Shown: positions 19,225 through 28,031, counted from the first letter of the stretch. The stretch: DNA of 64,000 bases from Calothrix brevissima NIES-22 (GCF_002367995.1 NZ_AP018207.1:4463083-4527082), one strand, 5' to 3'. Translations and numbers: made by a program. The notes: generated by a model from the sequence alone, not told the origin.

Positions 19225-20361
19225 TCACTGCTTAGGCATTTTTAGCAATTTATCGACTAAAAACACCTCTTGCTTCTTATCTCCCATATTTTGCGCTATT
19301 ACCAGCGCTCTTTCATAAAAATGACGGGCAGTGAGAAGTTTATTTAACTGCTCGTACAATTGCGCATAAACCATGATAGCGTTGAATTCATCTCGCAAAT
19401 TTTGCGTATCTCTAGCGATTTCTAAGCGCTGCTGTAATAAATCAAAAGCACGTTCATAACGCCCTGCAGAACTGTGAGCTGCTATTAAGCCATCAATTGA
19501 TCTTAAATAATTAATGCGATCGCCTGTGGTTTTCGCTATCCGCAAAGCTGCGCCATAGGTACCAATGGTATCAGGATAATTCCCCATTGCGAAGTAAGCT
19601 TCACCTAAATTATTTAGGGTATTGGTTTCACCCAAAATATCCCCAACCTGACGGCGGTAATTTAAGGCTGTCTCGTACAATTTAATCGCTTTGTTGTAAT
19701 TGCCCAATCTGGCATTTACTAGCCCTAAATTACTTAAAGATAACCCCTCACCCGCCAGATTATCGACATTGCGGGCAATTTTCAGTGCATCTTCCACGGT
19801 TTTACCCGCTTGGGTATATTCTCCCTTTTGCAACAGCACCGTACTAATATTATTTAAGGCAAAAATTTGTGACTGAAAATCCTTCGTATCACGCGCGATC
19901 GCTAATTGTCGCCGTAAGGCATCTTCAGCGTCCGTAAATCGGTTAAGCTGAATGTAGGACTTCGCTAGTAACTCGTAAGTTTTACCTTGGGCTTTATAGT
20001 CCCCCAAAGAATGATAAATTTCTAGTGCTTGTAAACAAGAATCAATAGTTTTATCACTAGCACCAGACAATAGCTGTTGCTCGCCGATTCGTAATAAACT
20101 GTCTGCTTGCTCTCTGGAGTCTAGCACAGCCGCATTATTTAACGGGCGGCGCAATTGTTGAGTAATATCCGCTCCATTGGCTTTGAAAGGAATCAAAGCC
20201 ACAGCCAAAATTAACAAGCAAATAGCCAAAAATTGGGATTTGCCACCCCAGTAAGAGGTGAGGATAGCACAATCCCAACTCCCCATTCCATCGCGTTTTG
20301 ACTTCCGGGGGGGATTTAGATCGAGAATGCTAGCCTCTGGTAAGAAATACCTTTGTGTCAT
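19225..20361 (-). CDS. TPR-repeat membrane-anchored protein
   Basis: A 378-residue protein with a polar N-terminal stretch of about 42 residues, one hydrophobic segment (FLAICLLILAVALIPF) and then tetratricopeptide repeats filling about residues 90-370. Repeats such as GLSLSNLGLVNARLGNYNKA and NTLNNLGEAYFAMGNY are of the Kinesin-light-chain/Rapsyn type. It is probably a scaffold. It lies 100 bp downstream of the sigma-like gene on the same strand, so the two may be one operon. The long N-terminus could mean the true start is an internal Met, such as the one in DGMGSW. Confidence 0.8.
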   Translation of the reverse strand: MTQRYFLPEASILDLNPPRKSKRDGMGSWDCAILTSYWGGKSQFLAICLLILAVALIPFKANGADITQQLRRPLNNAAVLDSREQADSLLRIGEQQLLSGASDKTIDSCLQALEIYHSLGDYKAQGKTYELLAKSYIQLNRFTDAEDALRRQLAIARDTKDFQSQIFALNNISTVLLQKGEYTQAGKTVEDALKIARNVDNLAGEGLSLSNLGLVNARLGNYNKAIKLYETALNYRRQVGDILGETNTLNNLGEAYFAMGNYPDTIGTYGAALRIAKTTGDRINYLRSIDGLIAAHSSAGRYERAFDLLQQRLEIARDTQNLRDEFNAIMVYAQLYEQLNKLLTARHFYERALVIAQNMGDKKQEVFLVDKLLKMPKQ

Positions 20362-20461
20362 AAAACTTACCTGAGAAATTTGCTTTTAAGTAGAAGGTTT
20401 TATAATTCAAGTTTAAATTACCTTTATTTTATAATTCTCAGTACTTCTACTTAAGCTAGGA

Positions 20462-21088
20462 TTAGGCAGTACCTTCACCTAAATAAATAGCACGAATATC
20501 TCCAGGTAATTTCGCTTCTAACATACGATATCCTTCCTGAAGAAAATTGGCTACTTCAAGGGGGGTAAAATTTTCGCCCTCAGCTTGCAAATAAGCAGCA
20601 ATTCTCGTTTCACTCCAGCGAAAAGTCTGAGCCATTAACACCACAAACCGCAAAACTGGTGGTAATTGTTCTAAGGCTTGTTCTACATAACACCAAAAAG
20701 CTGGTGAAGTCGCCTTGAGAGAATAGTGAATTGCTTCTGTAGGCGGTAATTCAATTTCGTTAATACAGAACGCGGTGATATTAATCAGCCAGTTTTGCAG
20801 TGTTAAAGGCTCTTGATCTGGTTGGGAGCTTTTGTTTAAATCCAGTGCGCTCAGTTCATAATAAATATGTCGCCAGGTAAGCGCAAACAGATAATCTGCT
20901 TGCACAGGCGATCGCGCCGAGTGGCGAATCAGGGTGTAGACTATCGGACTATAGCGGCAAAAAATCGCCGTAAAATACTTCCCCGAATCCGGAGAGTTTT
21001 GAAAAGAAGTTAGCAAATCTTGATCGCTTTGATGAAACAGTGACTTGACTAGAGGGTGGTTAGCTTCGGGAAAGTGCGGTATTTGCAT
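20462..21088 (-). CDS. Sigma-70-like regulatory protein
   Basis: A 208-residue protein with the layout of an ECF-type sigma factor. Residues of about 38-80 (TAIFCRYSPIVYTLIRHSA and FALTWRHIYYEL) resemble region 2. Residues of about 135-200 (ALEQLPPVLRFVVLMAQTF, WSETRIAAYLQ, TPLEVANFLQEGYRML) resemble the region 4 helix-turn-helix with a longer loop. Conservation with textbook sigma factors is weak, so it may be a divergent sigma or a protein that kept the fold. The TPR protein immediately downstream may be its partner. Confidence 0.65.
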   Translation of the reverse strand: MQIPHFPEANHPLVKSLFHQSDQDLLTSFQNSPDSGKYFTAIFCRYSPIVYTLIRHSARSPVQADYLFALTWRHIYYELSALDLNKSSQPDQEPLTLQNWLINITAFCINEIELPPTEAIHYSLKATSPAFWCYVEQALEQLPPVLRFVVLMAQTFRWSETRIAAYLQAEGENFTPLEVANFLQEGYRMLEAKLPGDIRAIYLGEGTA

Positions 21089-21295
21089 AAGACTTAGAGT
21101 TGATAGTTGTTAAAATAGTAAGGATGTAGTCTCCCCTAGTAGCGTACAGTTAGCGCACAATATCTTCACATTTGTCTGTGAGACTTAAAATTTAGACGCT
21201 AAAGTTATTGATACACTATAAACAAACAGTTAATTTTAGTCTTAATCGACAATCATAAAAGCGTCTCCCCTATACAATAAATATTTGATTTATTC

Positions 21296-21892
21296 ATGGT
21301 TATAGTAGCTAGCGTGATACCAATACTGCTCAGTCCTTTGACTTTAGCCTCTTTTTTACCTTCTTTGCCCCTGGATAGTCTATTATCAACCCAAGGCATT
21401 ATGGTGTTGCTACTGGCGGCTTACGCTGGTGCAATGTGGATGTTCCTCACCAGTGCGCCAAAAGTGCATACTGTCATGGTTTCCGATTTAGAGATTGCGC
21501 GACAGTTATATGAAGGGTTGCTAGATTTACCTGCTGCTGAAGTACCTTTACATTACTACTACAACTACGAACAAACCATCGGCGCAACCAGCATAGATCC
21601 GCTTTATATGTCTGCTGGTTCGAGTTTAGCTGGCAGAAGTATGAATAATGCTAGTGAAGGTTTGTGGTATCAGTTAAAGAAAAATACCCAGTTGCACGTA
21701 ATTACTGGCGCTAGTTTAGGCACTAAAAATCAGCAACGCCATGTCTGTTTCGATCGCGACTGCTTAGAAATGATTTTACTGCGAGTCGAAACACGCGGTT
21801 TAAAGTTTAAAATTCGCAACCAAAAGCCCCTAAATTTCTTAGTTAAAGATTACGAAGGACGCATTATTGAAATGGCTGAAGTTGCCAATTAG
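21296..21892 (+). CDS. Glyoxalase-fold protein with membrane anchor
   Basis: A 198-residue protein with hydrophobic segments at about 2-22 and 35-52, then a domain starting VHTVMVSDLEIARQLYEGLL, the usual entry of a vicinal oxygen chelate (VOC) fold. FDRDCLEMILLRVE and NFLVKDYEGRIIEMAEV fit the second half. The metal ligands of true glyoxalases are not obvious, so catalysis is doubtful. It is probably a conserved cyanobacterial protein with unknown substrate. It ends before a strong terminator. Confidence 0.65.
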   Translation: MVIVASVIPILLSPLTLASFLPSLPLDSLLSTQGIMVLLLAAYAGAMWMFLTSAPKVHTVMVSDLEIARQLYEGLLDLPAAEVPLHYYYNYEQTIGATSIDPLYMSAGSSLAGRSMNNASEGLWYQLKKNTQLHVITGASLGTKNQQRHVCFDRDCLEMILLRVETRGLKFKIRNQKPLNFLVKDYEGRIIEMAEVAN

Positions 21893-22007
21893 GTTACTTT
21901 CCCAACAGTAATATAGGATGAGCAATGCCCAGCAAAAACCTTATCTGGTAAGCAGTACCCATCCTAAAACTACTATTTCAACCAAAAATTATCAAAATTA
22001 TTTTCAG

Positions 22008-22040
22008 GGCGCGTTAAGCATTTTGTTAACGCGCCTTTTT
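22008..22040 (+). terminator. Rho-independent terminator
   Basis: A perfect 10-bp stem GGCGCGTTAA/TTAACGCGCC (22008-22017 with 22026-22035), 8-base loop and a TTTTT tail. It closes the glyoxalase-fold gene 115 bp upstream. Confidence 0.85.
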
Positions 22041-22141
22041 CATTTATTGTGTTCTCTACGATACGCTACGCAAAAGCGCTACAAAATTCCCACCAATTTA
22101 AATCATACAGCAGATTGCTACTTGGTAAGGTACAGATGATA

Positions 22142-22466
22142 TTTGATTGTAGGGGCACTGGCACTGCCATGCCCCAAAGCGCGTAACCTAATTTACCTTG
22201 AATATACCGTATTTGCAGCACATCAATATATTCTAGAGGGCATGGCAATGCCCATTGGTGTCAACTTAAGCTAAAAGCTATAGAGGACGGGCGTTGTACA
22301 AAAACCTCGCCCTCATCCCCTAACCCCTTCTCCCAATGGGAGAAGGGGAATTTAATTTCTGACTCCCCTCTCCCTGGGGAGAGGGGCTGGGGGTGAGGGC
22401 AAAAACCTTACCACCAAGCGGGTTTTACGTTAAGTTGACACAGGTGGGCAATGCCATGCCCCTACA
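22142..22466. mobile_element. Nested palindromic repeats with a MITE-like insertion
   Basis: The outer repeats are GGGCATGGCAATGCC at about 22233-22248 and its complement GGGCAATGCCATGCCCC at about 22447-22463. Between them is an element with ends GTGTCAACTTAA (22258-22269) and TTAAGTTGACAC (22430-22441). The match extends through TAAAA, giving about 19 bp with two mismatches. Its interior is a further inverted repeat, GCCCTCATCCCC...GGGTGAGGGC (22309-22400), with CCTTCTCCC/GGGAGAAGG hairpins. I could not find a target duplication. A second GGGGCA...TGCCCC unit lies at 22152-22175. Confidence 0.65.
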
Positions 22467-22504
22467 ATGCTTTTAAACCCCAATCCGTGGGTGGAGTTTT
22501 TTAT

Positions 22505-22981
22505 TTACAAAAATTGACTCTGATATTTTAAAGAAATCTCTTGCAATTTATTTAAAAGTTTGGTTATTAGCTCGCAAAGTTCGAGTTCTGTAAAATTATG
22601 AGGAGTATGACCATTATTTTCTTCTATAAAGCTATTAGTTAAAAAATTCCTGAAAGCAAACATTCTTTCTGCTTCTGGGAAACTAAAGTACTTTTCTAGC
22701 TTTTCAGCAATTTCGGGAATTGGTTTATTAGCTAGCTGCTGGCGAACTATTAAGGCTATGGAGTCATCACTTTTGAGAAAATCAATCACTGAGTCTAAAA
22801 AACTCTGCTGTTCTTCTTCCTCCCATTTTTCCCACCAGTCTCCATCTACATCTTCAACATACCTATCTACATAATCAAGTCCATAAGTCATCCAATTTCT
22901 TTGTAATTCTCTAGCTGCTGCTAAATGCTCTAAAAATGTTTCCAATCTTTCTTGAGGTTCTACTGACCTTTGTATCCCCAT
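22505..22981 (-). CDS. Unknown acidic protein B2 of the CHAT cassette
   Basis: A 158-residue acidic, mostly helical protein, the last gene of the cassette. It is clearly a paralogue of B1 at 26665-27141, with the same length. Shared elements are RLETFL near residue 12, AAARELQ, YGL, a highly conserved DVDGDWWEKW block near 45-54, EEQQSFLDSVIDFLKSDD, VRQQLANKP and EKLEKYFS. The DVDGDW block looks like a metal-binding or protein-contact loop, but I know no family. It lies 44 bp downstream of A2, so it is co-transcribed with it. Confidence 0.75.
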   Translation of the reverse strand: MGIQRSVEPQERLETFLEHLAAARELQRNWMTYGLDYVDRYVEDVDGDWWEKWEEEEQQSFLDSVIDFLKSDDSIALIVRQQLANKPIPEIAEKLEKYFSFPEAERMFAFRNFLTNSFIEENNGHTPHNFTELELCELITKLLNKLQEISLKYQSQFL

Positions 22982-23025
22982 AATGGTGTAGTTTGGTGAA
23001 GACAGTACAGGAAAAAGACTTAAAA

Positions 23026-23721
23026 CTATAAACTAAATTTTAAATAAACGCCAGTTTTTAGGCGATCGCTGTTATACAGTGATATATTCACTAGCTGAGT
23101 GACAAAATCCGTAATATGGGGGTTGTAACTTAAAAACAAACCTCTATCTATGCCCCATTGTTGTAAGGTATTTTCCCAATTATCAGATTTTTCTTGAGAA
23201 AATTCATCCGAGAGGCTCGTAATCTGAATACACAGTGGTTGCTGCTCTTTATTACTTATAATTATATCAGTTGCCATCGAAAAGTCTGCTATATAGCAAT
23301 GCCAAAATGTCCCTTCTCGATGGACAACATCTGTAGCGATCGCTCTTAATATATTGATATCCTCTTGCTGAAACTCCCCAGCCATCAATTTTCTTTTCCA
23401 GATAGAAAACTTAGGATCTGGTTGATTGAGCCATTTGGGAAATAAATACTTATACCAATAATATTCTGATGGCGTCATCCGCGCAAAGTATTTATCTTGC
23501 TCCTCTGGCGATTCTAACGCTTGAATATCCAGCCAAATTATTGCATCTTGAATAATTTGTTGCAGAAAAAAAAGCACAAATTTTTTAGCTGTTAAAGAAC
23601 CAGGCTTAACATCTTTAACCCAGCGATTTATATCTTCTAATTTTCTCGCTAAACCAGGATCGATAACAGATGCTTCCTCTATGAGTAATCTTAATTGTTT
23701 TTTAATATCTTTGGCGTGCAA
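23026..23721 (-). CDS. Unknown protein A2 of the CHAT cassette
   Basis: A 231-residue protein, paralogue of A1 (27206-27901) with the same length and roughly 60 percent identity by eye. It starts at TTG, preceded by GAGGT about ten bases upstream; A1 has the same arrangement, which supports this unusual start. The N-terminal half is helical (INRWVKDVKPGSLTAKKFV is nearly invariant between copies). The C-terminal half contains DFSMATDIIISN then PLCIQITSLSDEFSQ, an alpha/beta pattern reminiscent of a nuclease-like or Rossmann-like core. LFLSYNPHITDFVTQLVN and SLYNSDRLKTGVYLKFSL follow. Function unknown. Confidence 0.78.
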   Translation of the reverse strand: MHAKDIKKQLRLLIEEASVIDPGLARKLEDINRWVKDVKPGSLTAKKFVLFFLQQIIQDAIIWLDIQALESPEEQDKYFARMTPSEYYWYKYLFPKWLNQPDPKFSIWKRKLMAGEFQQEDINILRAIATDVVHREGTFWHCYIADFSMATDIIISNKEQQPLCIQITSLSDEFSQEKSDNWENTLQQWGIDRGLFLSYNPHITDFVTQLVNISLYNSDRLKTGVYLKFSL

Positions 23722-23854
23722 ATAATGATAAACCTCTAAACTGGAGTGAGTCGCTGGAATTGTAAAATTATTTTATAGCATTCTCACCTATTAACCTGCA
23801 AAAACCCTAAACCATCGTGTTGACGGTTGAGGAATCAGCAAGTGCGATCGCACA

Positions 23855-26647
23855 TTATTGTAAACCTTGACAAATAAAAGCAGACCAATAACGCGGATGG
23901 GAAAAGGGATACTCCAGCGCTGAATGTTTGATGGCGTAAATATGATCCATTAGTACACAGTACTTTCTATATTCACGCTCCCACTTTAAATGGGTGGCTG
24001 AACCTTCAGGATAATGCTTTCTATGAGTTTTCGCTTCTTTCCACCTTTCGGCTACTTGGCTAAAAAATTCTTGTATATCCTCTCTACTTAGCAGTTCCTC
24101 TTTCTTCATTTCGCGCAGTTTGATTTGGGCTTGTCGTAAAGCTTCCGGACGGCTTTTACCTTGTTGTCTGTGTTGGTAGTAAAATACTGAAAATAATGCT
24201 GTTGCTAAATCATCTACTTCCCACAGAGTACTGACAACGCTTCTCGCACCAGCACACAAGAAGCCTGTGGAGAGAGTGAGAATATCATCTGTTAGCCCAG
24301 GAATACCCAAATTCGTCTCGCAGCAGGAAAGAAAAACATCAGAGAGATTGGGTAAACGCCATCCTGGTGTCATTAACTCCCCTAAAGTAATATTGCCATC
24401 TCCTAATTTCAAATATGATGCGAGGGGATTATCAAGACAAGATTCAGCATGATGACAGCAGTGAAGTACTTGCACTTGTTCCGCTAGCTGGTGATAATTA
24501 GCTTTAGTAGCTTGATTGCTACCCCTCAAGCGTTGAGAGTGAGGAATGTTGTACAGTTTGGCAAGTTGTTCGCCTTCAAAACTGGCACAGGGTAGATCGT
24601 CTGTAGCATCTTCCACAGTACCGTATGATTGCTCGTAGCTTTCTATCTTGTGGCGTTGTTGACAAAATTCTAAAATTTGGCAGCTAGGAGTATAACGAAT
24701 GAGAAACCGATCTCCTAGATATTGATTATTCGCAATAGGTAAAGCAGCAAAGGGAATTTGGTGCAGCAATAAGTGAGGTACTAGAATTAATTCTTCAATA
24801 CCTTCTAAATGTTGGGAAATGAGTTCAGCCAGTTGTATGCGTTGAGCTAGTTCGCCCAGAAACCGATCGATTTGACTCCCCCATGTGGGATTATCATTTA
24901 CATACAATAATAACCAATTATCAAAAATCCACTGCTGTAGCGTTTTTAGCCCTTGTTGGGTGCAAGTGTGGAGGGTAATTTGATTTTGTCGCAGGACAAA
25001 AATATGGGTATCGTTATCGGTATTGTAGAAACTGAGAATAGCCGTAGTAGCGTTGTCAATTAGGTTTTGAATTTCTGACAAGCTGAGAGGGTTAACTTGA
25101 ATTTCGCCAGCTAACACAGGATCTAGGCGTCTGATTTGTTCCCAAACTTGCTGTTTTTCAGTTTCTAGAGATGCGATCGCTTCGTTGTAAGCTTGGAATG
25201 CAGCACGTGTTTGACTGCGGTTATCGTTGGATTTTAGGATATCCCGTTCTCGATCAATTTGCTGTTGTAGTTCTTCATACTGCTGCAATAATTCTTTAAC
25301 TTCTGAGGGAATTTCGCCGCTTTGGTAGAGATCGTTACTTGCCATTAAATCTACCAAACGTTTAGAGCGCGATCGCTCGGCGTATTCAAAAGCTTTTTCT
25401 ATTTCTCCCGCGTTGATGCAGGCTTGCACAATATTATGGTAAATGCCAATGAATTCTACTGTAATTTCTTGGCGACGTGATTCCGAAAGGCTGGAAGCAC
25501 GAATTTGCTCTACCGCTTCAATAGCAAAGTGGTATCCCTCAATTGCTTCTGTCCAACACCCAACCGCAAAACATTTTTCTCCGAAGTTATGTGCAAATCC
25601 GAGACTATCTACTGGTAAGGTACTAGGTATATAACTTTCTAGAGATAATCTAAAACAAATAATTGCTTGATTAATCTCTCTTAGTTCGTAGTAAGTAAGA
25701 GCCAAGTTATTTTGAACCATTGCCCAGTCTTGTGGCAAAGTTTCACGCTTATAAACATTCAACGCAGCGTTAAAATAATCAAGTGCTTGCTCTAAATTTT
25801 CTGCCCTATTCCCTTCATAAAGTTCACGATAGGCATTGCCAAGATTGTTTTGGAGTCCAGCCCAATCTTCTGGAAAACCTTCATAAGTATATTCTTCTAA
25901 AGCTGCTTTGTAGCAATTGATTGCTGTCTTTAAATTTTCTACCGCATCTCCTTGCATACGTATACGATATACAGCACCTAAATTAGTTAGAACCATTGCC
26001 CACTCTTGTGGGTATAAATCTCGAACATAAATCTGTAAAGCGTTATTACAGCACAAGAATGCTAGTTCCAAATTTTCTTCTCTATTACCACCTATCCAAT
26101 CAGAGTAAGCAGTTGCTAAATTATTTTGGGTTCTAGCCCAATCTTCTGGATAATCCTCACGAGTATAGACTTGTAAAGCTGATTGAAAAGCTGCAATGGC
26201 TTTTTCTAAATTCTGTACCCAATCACCGCTAATACGATCGCAATAGGCATTACCTAAATCATCATTAGTCTCAGCCCATTTTTGGGGAAATGACATTTTT
26301 GTAAAAACTATGAGTGCTGTTTCATAGCCAACAATAGCAATTTCATTACTTATGACTCTACTAACAGGAGGAAATTCTTGAATAATATTGCTGAAATTAG
26401 TAATAGCTAAAGCTCTATCATAAGCTTTACTTAGCTCCAGTTTTGGTAGGGTGGTAGTTGCCCACTCTCGTAGCACAGAGGGTAAATCTTTGTTTAGCTT
26501 GTCTAGGTTATCGTGCAGCAGACGATACACTTTTGGTATGTCAGCTTTACCTTCTCCTATTGCCCATATTATCTTTCGTAAAAAATCTAGATAGTATTTG
26601 CGGTTTGCTTTACCTCTTCTTTGTCCTTTAGCGAATCCTTTTGACAT
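23855..26647 (-). CDS. TPR-CHAT caspase-like protease
   Basis: A 930-residue central gene of the cassette. Residues 1-85 are basic and helical. About 120-425 hold TPR repeats with the recurrent P(E/Q)DWA..QNNL(G/A).AY pattern, followed by a coiled coil at 445-500 (VKELLQQYEELQQQIDRERD). About 530-930 form the CHAT domain: LVPHLLLHQIPFAALPIA, the His motif VLHCCHHAES (catalytic His732) and the Cys motif FLSCCETNLG (catalytic Cys776), then GARSVVSTLWEVDD and a C-terminal PRYWSAFICQG. CHAT proteins are cysteine peptidases related to caspases and separase; the dyad looks intact. It starts 17 bp after B1. It probably senses a partner through the TPRs and cleaves an unknown substrate. Confidence 0.92.
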   Translation of the reverse strand: MSKGFAKGQRRGKANRKYYLDFLRKIIWAIGEGKADIPKVYRLLHDNLDKLNKDLPSVLREWATTTLPKLELSKAYDRALAITNFSNIIQEFPPVSRVISNEIAIVGYETALIVFTKMSFPQKWAETNDDLGNAYCDRISGDWVQNLEKAIAAFQSALQVYTREDYPEDWARTQNNLATAYSDWIGGNREENLELAFLCCNNALQIYVRDLYPQEWAMVLTNLGAVYRIRMQGDAVENLKTAINCYKAALEEYTYEGFPEDWAGLQNNLGNAYRELYEGNRAENLEQALDYFNAALNVYKRETLPQDWAMVQNNLALTYYELREINQAIICFRLSLESYIPSTLPVDSLGFAHNFGEKCFAVGCWTEAIEGYHFAIEAVEQIRASSLSESRRQEITVEFIGIYHNIVQACINAGEIEKAFEYAERSRSKRLVDLMASNDLYQSGEIPSEVKELLQQYEELQQQIDRERDILKSNDNRSQTRAAFQAYNEAIASLETEKQQVWEQIRRLDPVLAGEIQVNPLSLSEIQNLIDNATTAILSFYNTDNDTHIFVLRQNQITLHTCTQQGLKTLQQWIFDNWLLLYVNDNPTWGSQIDRFLGELAQRIQLAELISQHLEGIEELILVPHLLLHQIPFAALPIANNQYLGDRFLIRYTPSCQILEFCQQRHKIESYEQSYGTVEDATDDLPCASFEGEQLAKLYNIPHSQRLRGSNQATKANYHQLAEQVQVLHCCHHAESCLDNPLASYLKLGDGNITLGELMTPGWRLPNLSDVFLSCCETNLGIPGLTDDILTLSTGFLCAGARSVVSTLWEVDDLATALFSVFYYQHRQQGKSRPEALRQAQIKLREMKKEELLSREDIQEFFSQVAERWKEAKTHRKHYPEGSATHLKWEREYRKYCVLMDHIYAIKHSALEYPFSHPRYWSAFICQGLQ

Positions 26648-26664
26648 CTTGATCTAACTATTTT

Positions 26665-27141
26665 TTAATTATGCTGTTCAAAAATTTCTTTTAACTTCTC
26701 CAGTAGTTCCTCAGCTAAATCCAATAACTCAATCTCATAAATTTTATTACTAATTCCGCGATTAGTTTCTGTAATCGCCACACTATCCGCTAATACATTT
26801 TTGACGGCAAAAATCTGGTCTTCTTGTTCAGATAAACTCAGACATTTTTCTAATTTAACAGCAATCTTTTGAAGCGGTTTATCTTTTAACTGCTTTCTTA
26901 CCCTCACCGCTACCAAGTCATCACTTTGCAGGAAATTAATCACTAATTCTACAAAACTTTGCTGCTCATCTTCGTCTTCTCCCCATGTATCTAGCCAATC
27001 TCCATCAACATCATCACAATATAAATGGGCGGCTTCAAGCCCATATTTTATGATGTCATCCTGTAATTTTTGAGCAGCTTCTACAGCTTGTAAAAAGTTG
27101 TCTAATCTCTGTTGACGGTCAGATTGTTTTTCCTGAACCAT
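26665..27141 (-). CDS. Unknown acidic protein B1 of the CHAT cassette
   Basis: A 158-residue paralogue of B2 with the same length and the same order of motifs: RLDNFL, AAQKLQ, YGLEAAHLY, DDVDGDWLDTW, EQQSFVELVINFLQSDD, VRKQLKDKP and VKLEKCLS. The chain is very acidic around 42-62 (DDVDGDWLDTWGEDEDE). No transmembrane segment and no known domain. It sits 64 bp after A1 and 17 bp before the CHAT gene, so A1, B1 and CHAT almost surely share a transcript. Confidence 0.78.
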   Translation of the reverse strand: MVQEKQSDRQQRLDNFLQAVEAAQKLQDDIIKYGLEAAHLYCDDVDGDWLDTWGEDEDEQQSFVELVINFLQSDDLVAVRVRKQLKDKPLQKIAVKLEKCLSLSEQEDQIFAVKNVLADSVAITETNRGISNKIYEIELLDLAEELLEKLKEIFEQHN

Positions 27142-27205
27142 AAGGACTCACTTTGTTAAGTAATAACGTGGCTAGACAAATCCAGTAAATGAAATTGACC
27201 GACAA

Positions 27206-27901
27206 CTATAAATTAAATTTTAAATAACTACCTATACTGAGATTATCGCTGTTATATAATAATATGTTGACTATCTGATTCACAAAATCTGTTGCACGGG
27301 GATTGTAACTTAAAAATAATCCTCTATCTATTGCCCAAAAAATTAATGTATTTTCCCAATCATTCAACTTGTCCTGAGAAAATTCCTTTGAAACGCTAGT
27401 GAGTTGAATACATAGTGGCATCTCTTGCCTACTGCTAACAATTATATCAGTTGCCATAGATAGGTCTGCAATATAGCGTTGTACAATGGTTCCGCCACAA
27501 TTTTTAATATTATTAGCAACAGAGTCAATTAATTTGGCATCCTCCTGATTGAACTCCCCCGCCATTAGTTTTCGTCTCCAGATATAAAATTTAGGGTCGT
27601 TTTCACTCAACCATTTAGGGAACAAGTAGCCATACCAATATTTTAAAGTTGGATTCAGCGCTGTTAAAGCTGATTGCTGCTCTTCTTGGGATGGTAATGA
27701 TTTAAGTCTCAACCAAACTTCAGCGTCTTGGATAATTTGTAGCAAAAACAGGATGACAAATCTTTTTGCAGTCAGCGAACCTGGTTTAACATCTTTTACC
27801 CAGCGATTTATCTCTTGTAATCTATTCGCTAACCTGGGATCAATCGCAGATGCTTCCTCAATCAATGACTTTAGCCTGTCTTTAATTTCTCTTGCTTGCA
27901 A
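27206..27901 (-). CDS. Unknown protein A1 of the CHAT cassette
   Basis: The first gene of the cassette. It starts at TTG (27901) with GAGGT 11 bases upstream, as in A2. Of its 231 residues, 22-48 (RLANRLQEINRWVKDVKPGS) are almost the same as in A2. Around 147-172 there is DLSMATDIIV...PLCIQLTSVS. An Asp on one strand followed by Q-x-T on the next is the spacing of a PD-(D/E)XK core with the Lys replaced, so an inactive nuclease fold is possible but unproven. The C-terminus ends LLYNSDNLSIGSYLKFNL. A hairpin at 27971-28016 separates it from lysS, so it probably has its own promoter within 27902-27970. Confidence 0.78.
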   Translation of the reverse strand: MQAREIKDRLKSLIEEASAIDPRLANRLQEINRWVKDVKPGSLTAKRFVILFLLQIIQDAEVWLRLKSLPSQEEQQSALTALNPTLKYWYGYLFPKWLSENDPKFYIWRRKLMAGEFNQEDAKLIDSVANNIKNCGGTIVQRYIADLSMATDIIVSSRQEMPLCIQLTSVSKEFSQDKLNDWENTLIFWAIDRGLFLSYNPRATDFVNQIVNILLYNSDNLSIGSYLKFNL

Positions 27902-27970
27902 AAAACACCATACCTCAAAAAATGAGTTAATTTCGCATATTTTACGACTATATTAATAGCAATATCAAGT

Positions 27971-28016
27971 AAAAAACCTGTACAAATGCGGTTTTTCGCC
28001 CTTATACAGGTTTTTT
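27971..28016. terminator. Hairpin terminator between lysS and the CHAT cassette
   Basis: AAAAAACCTGTA (27971-27982) pairs with TACAGGTTTTTT (28005-28016) in a 12-bp stem, with a 22-base loop containing a smaller GCGGTTTTTCGCC fold. T-runs on either strand make it bidirectional. On the minus strand it ends lysS transcription before the cassette. Confidence 0.75.
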
Positions 28017-28031
28017 GGATTTAAGTATGAC

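Noticed and set aside
23855-26647. Link of the TPR-CHAT gene to a type III-E (gRAMP/Craspase) system
   Set aside because: No Cas7-11-like gene is present, and the CRISPR array 6 kb away has its own leader and no cas genes; the neighbours of CHAT are the A and B families.
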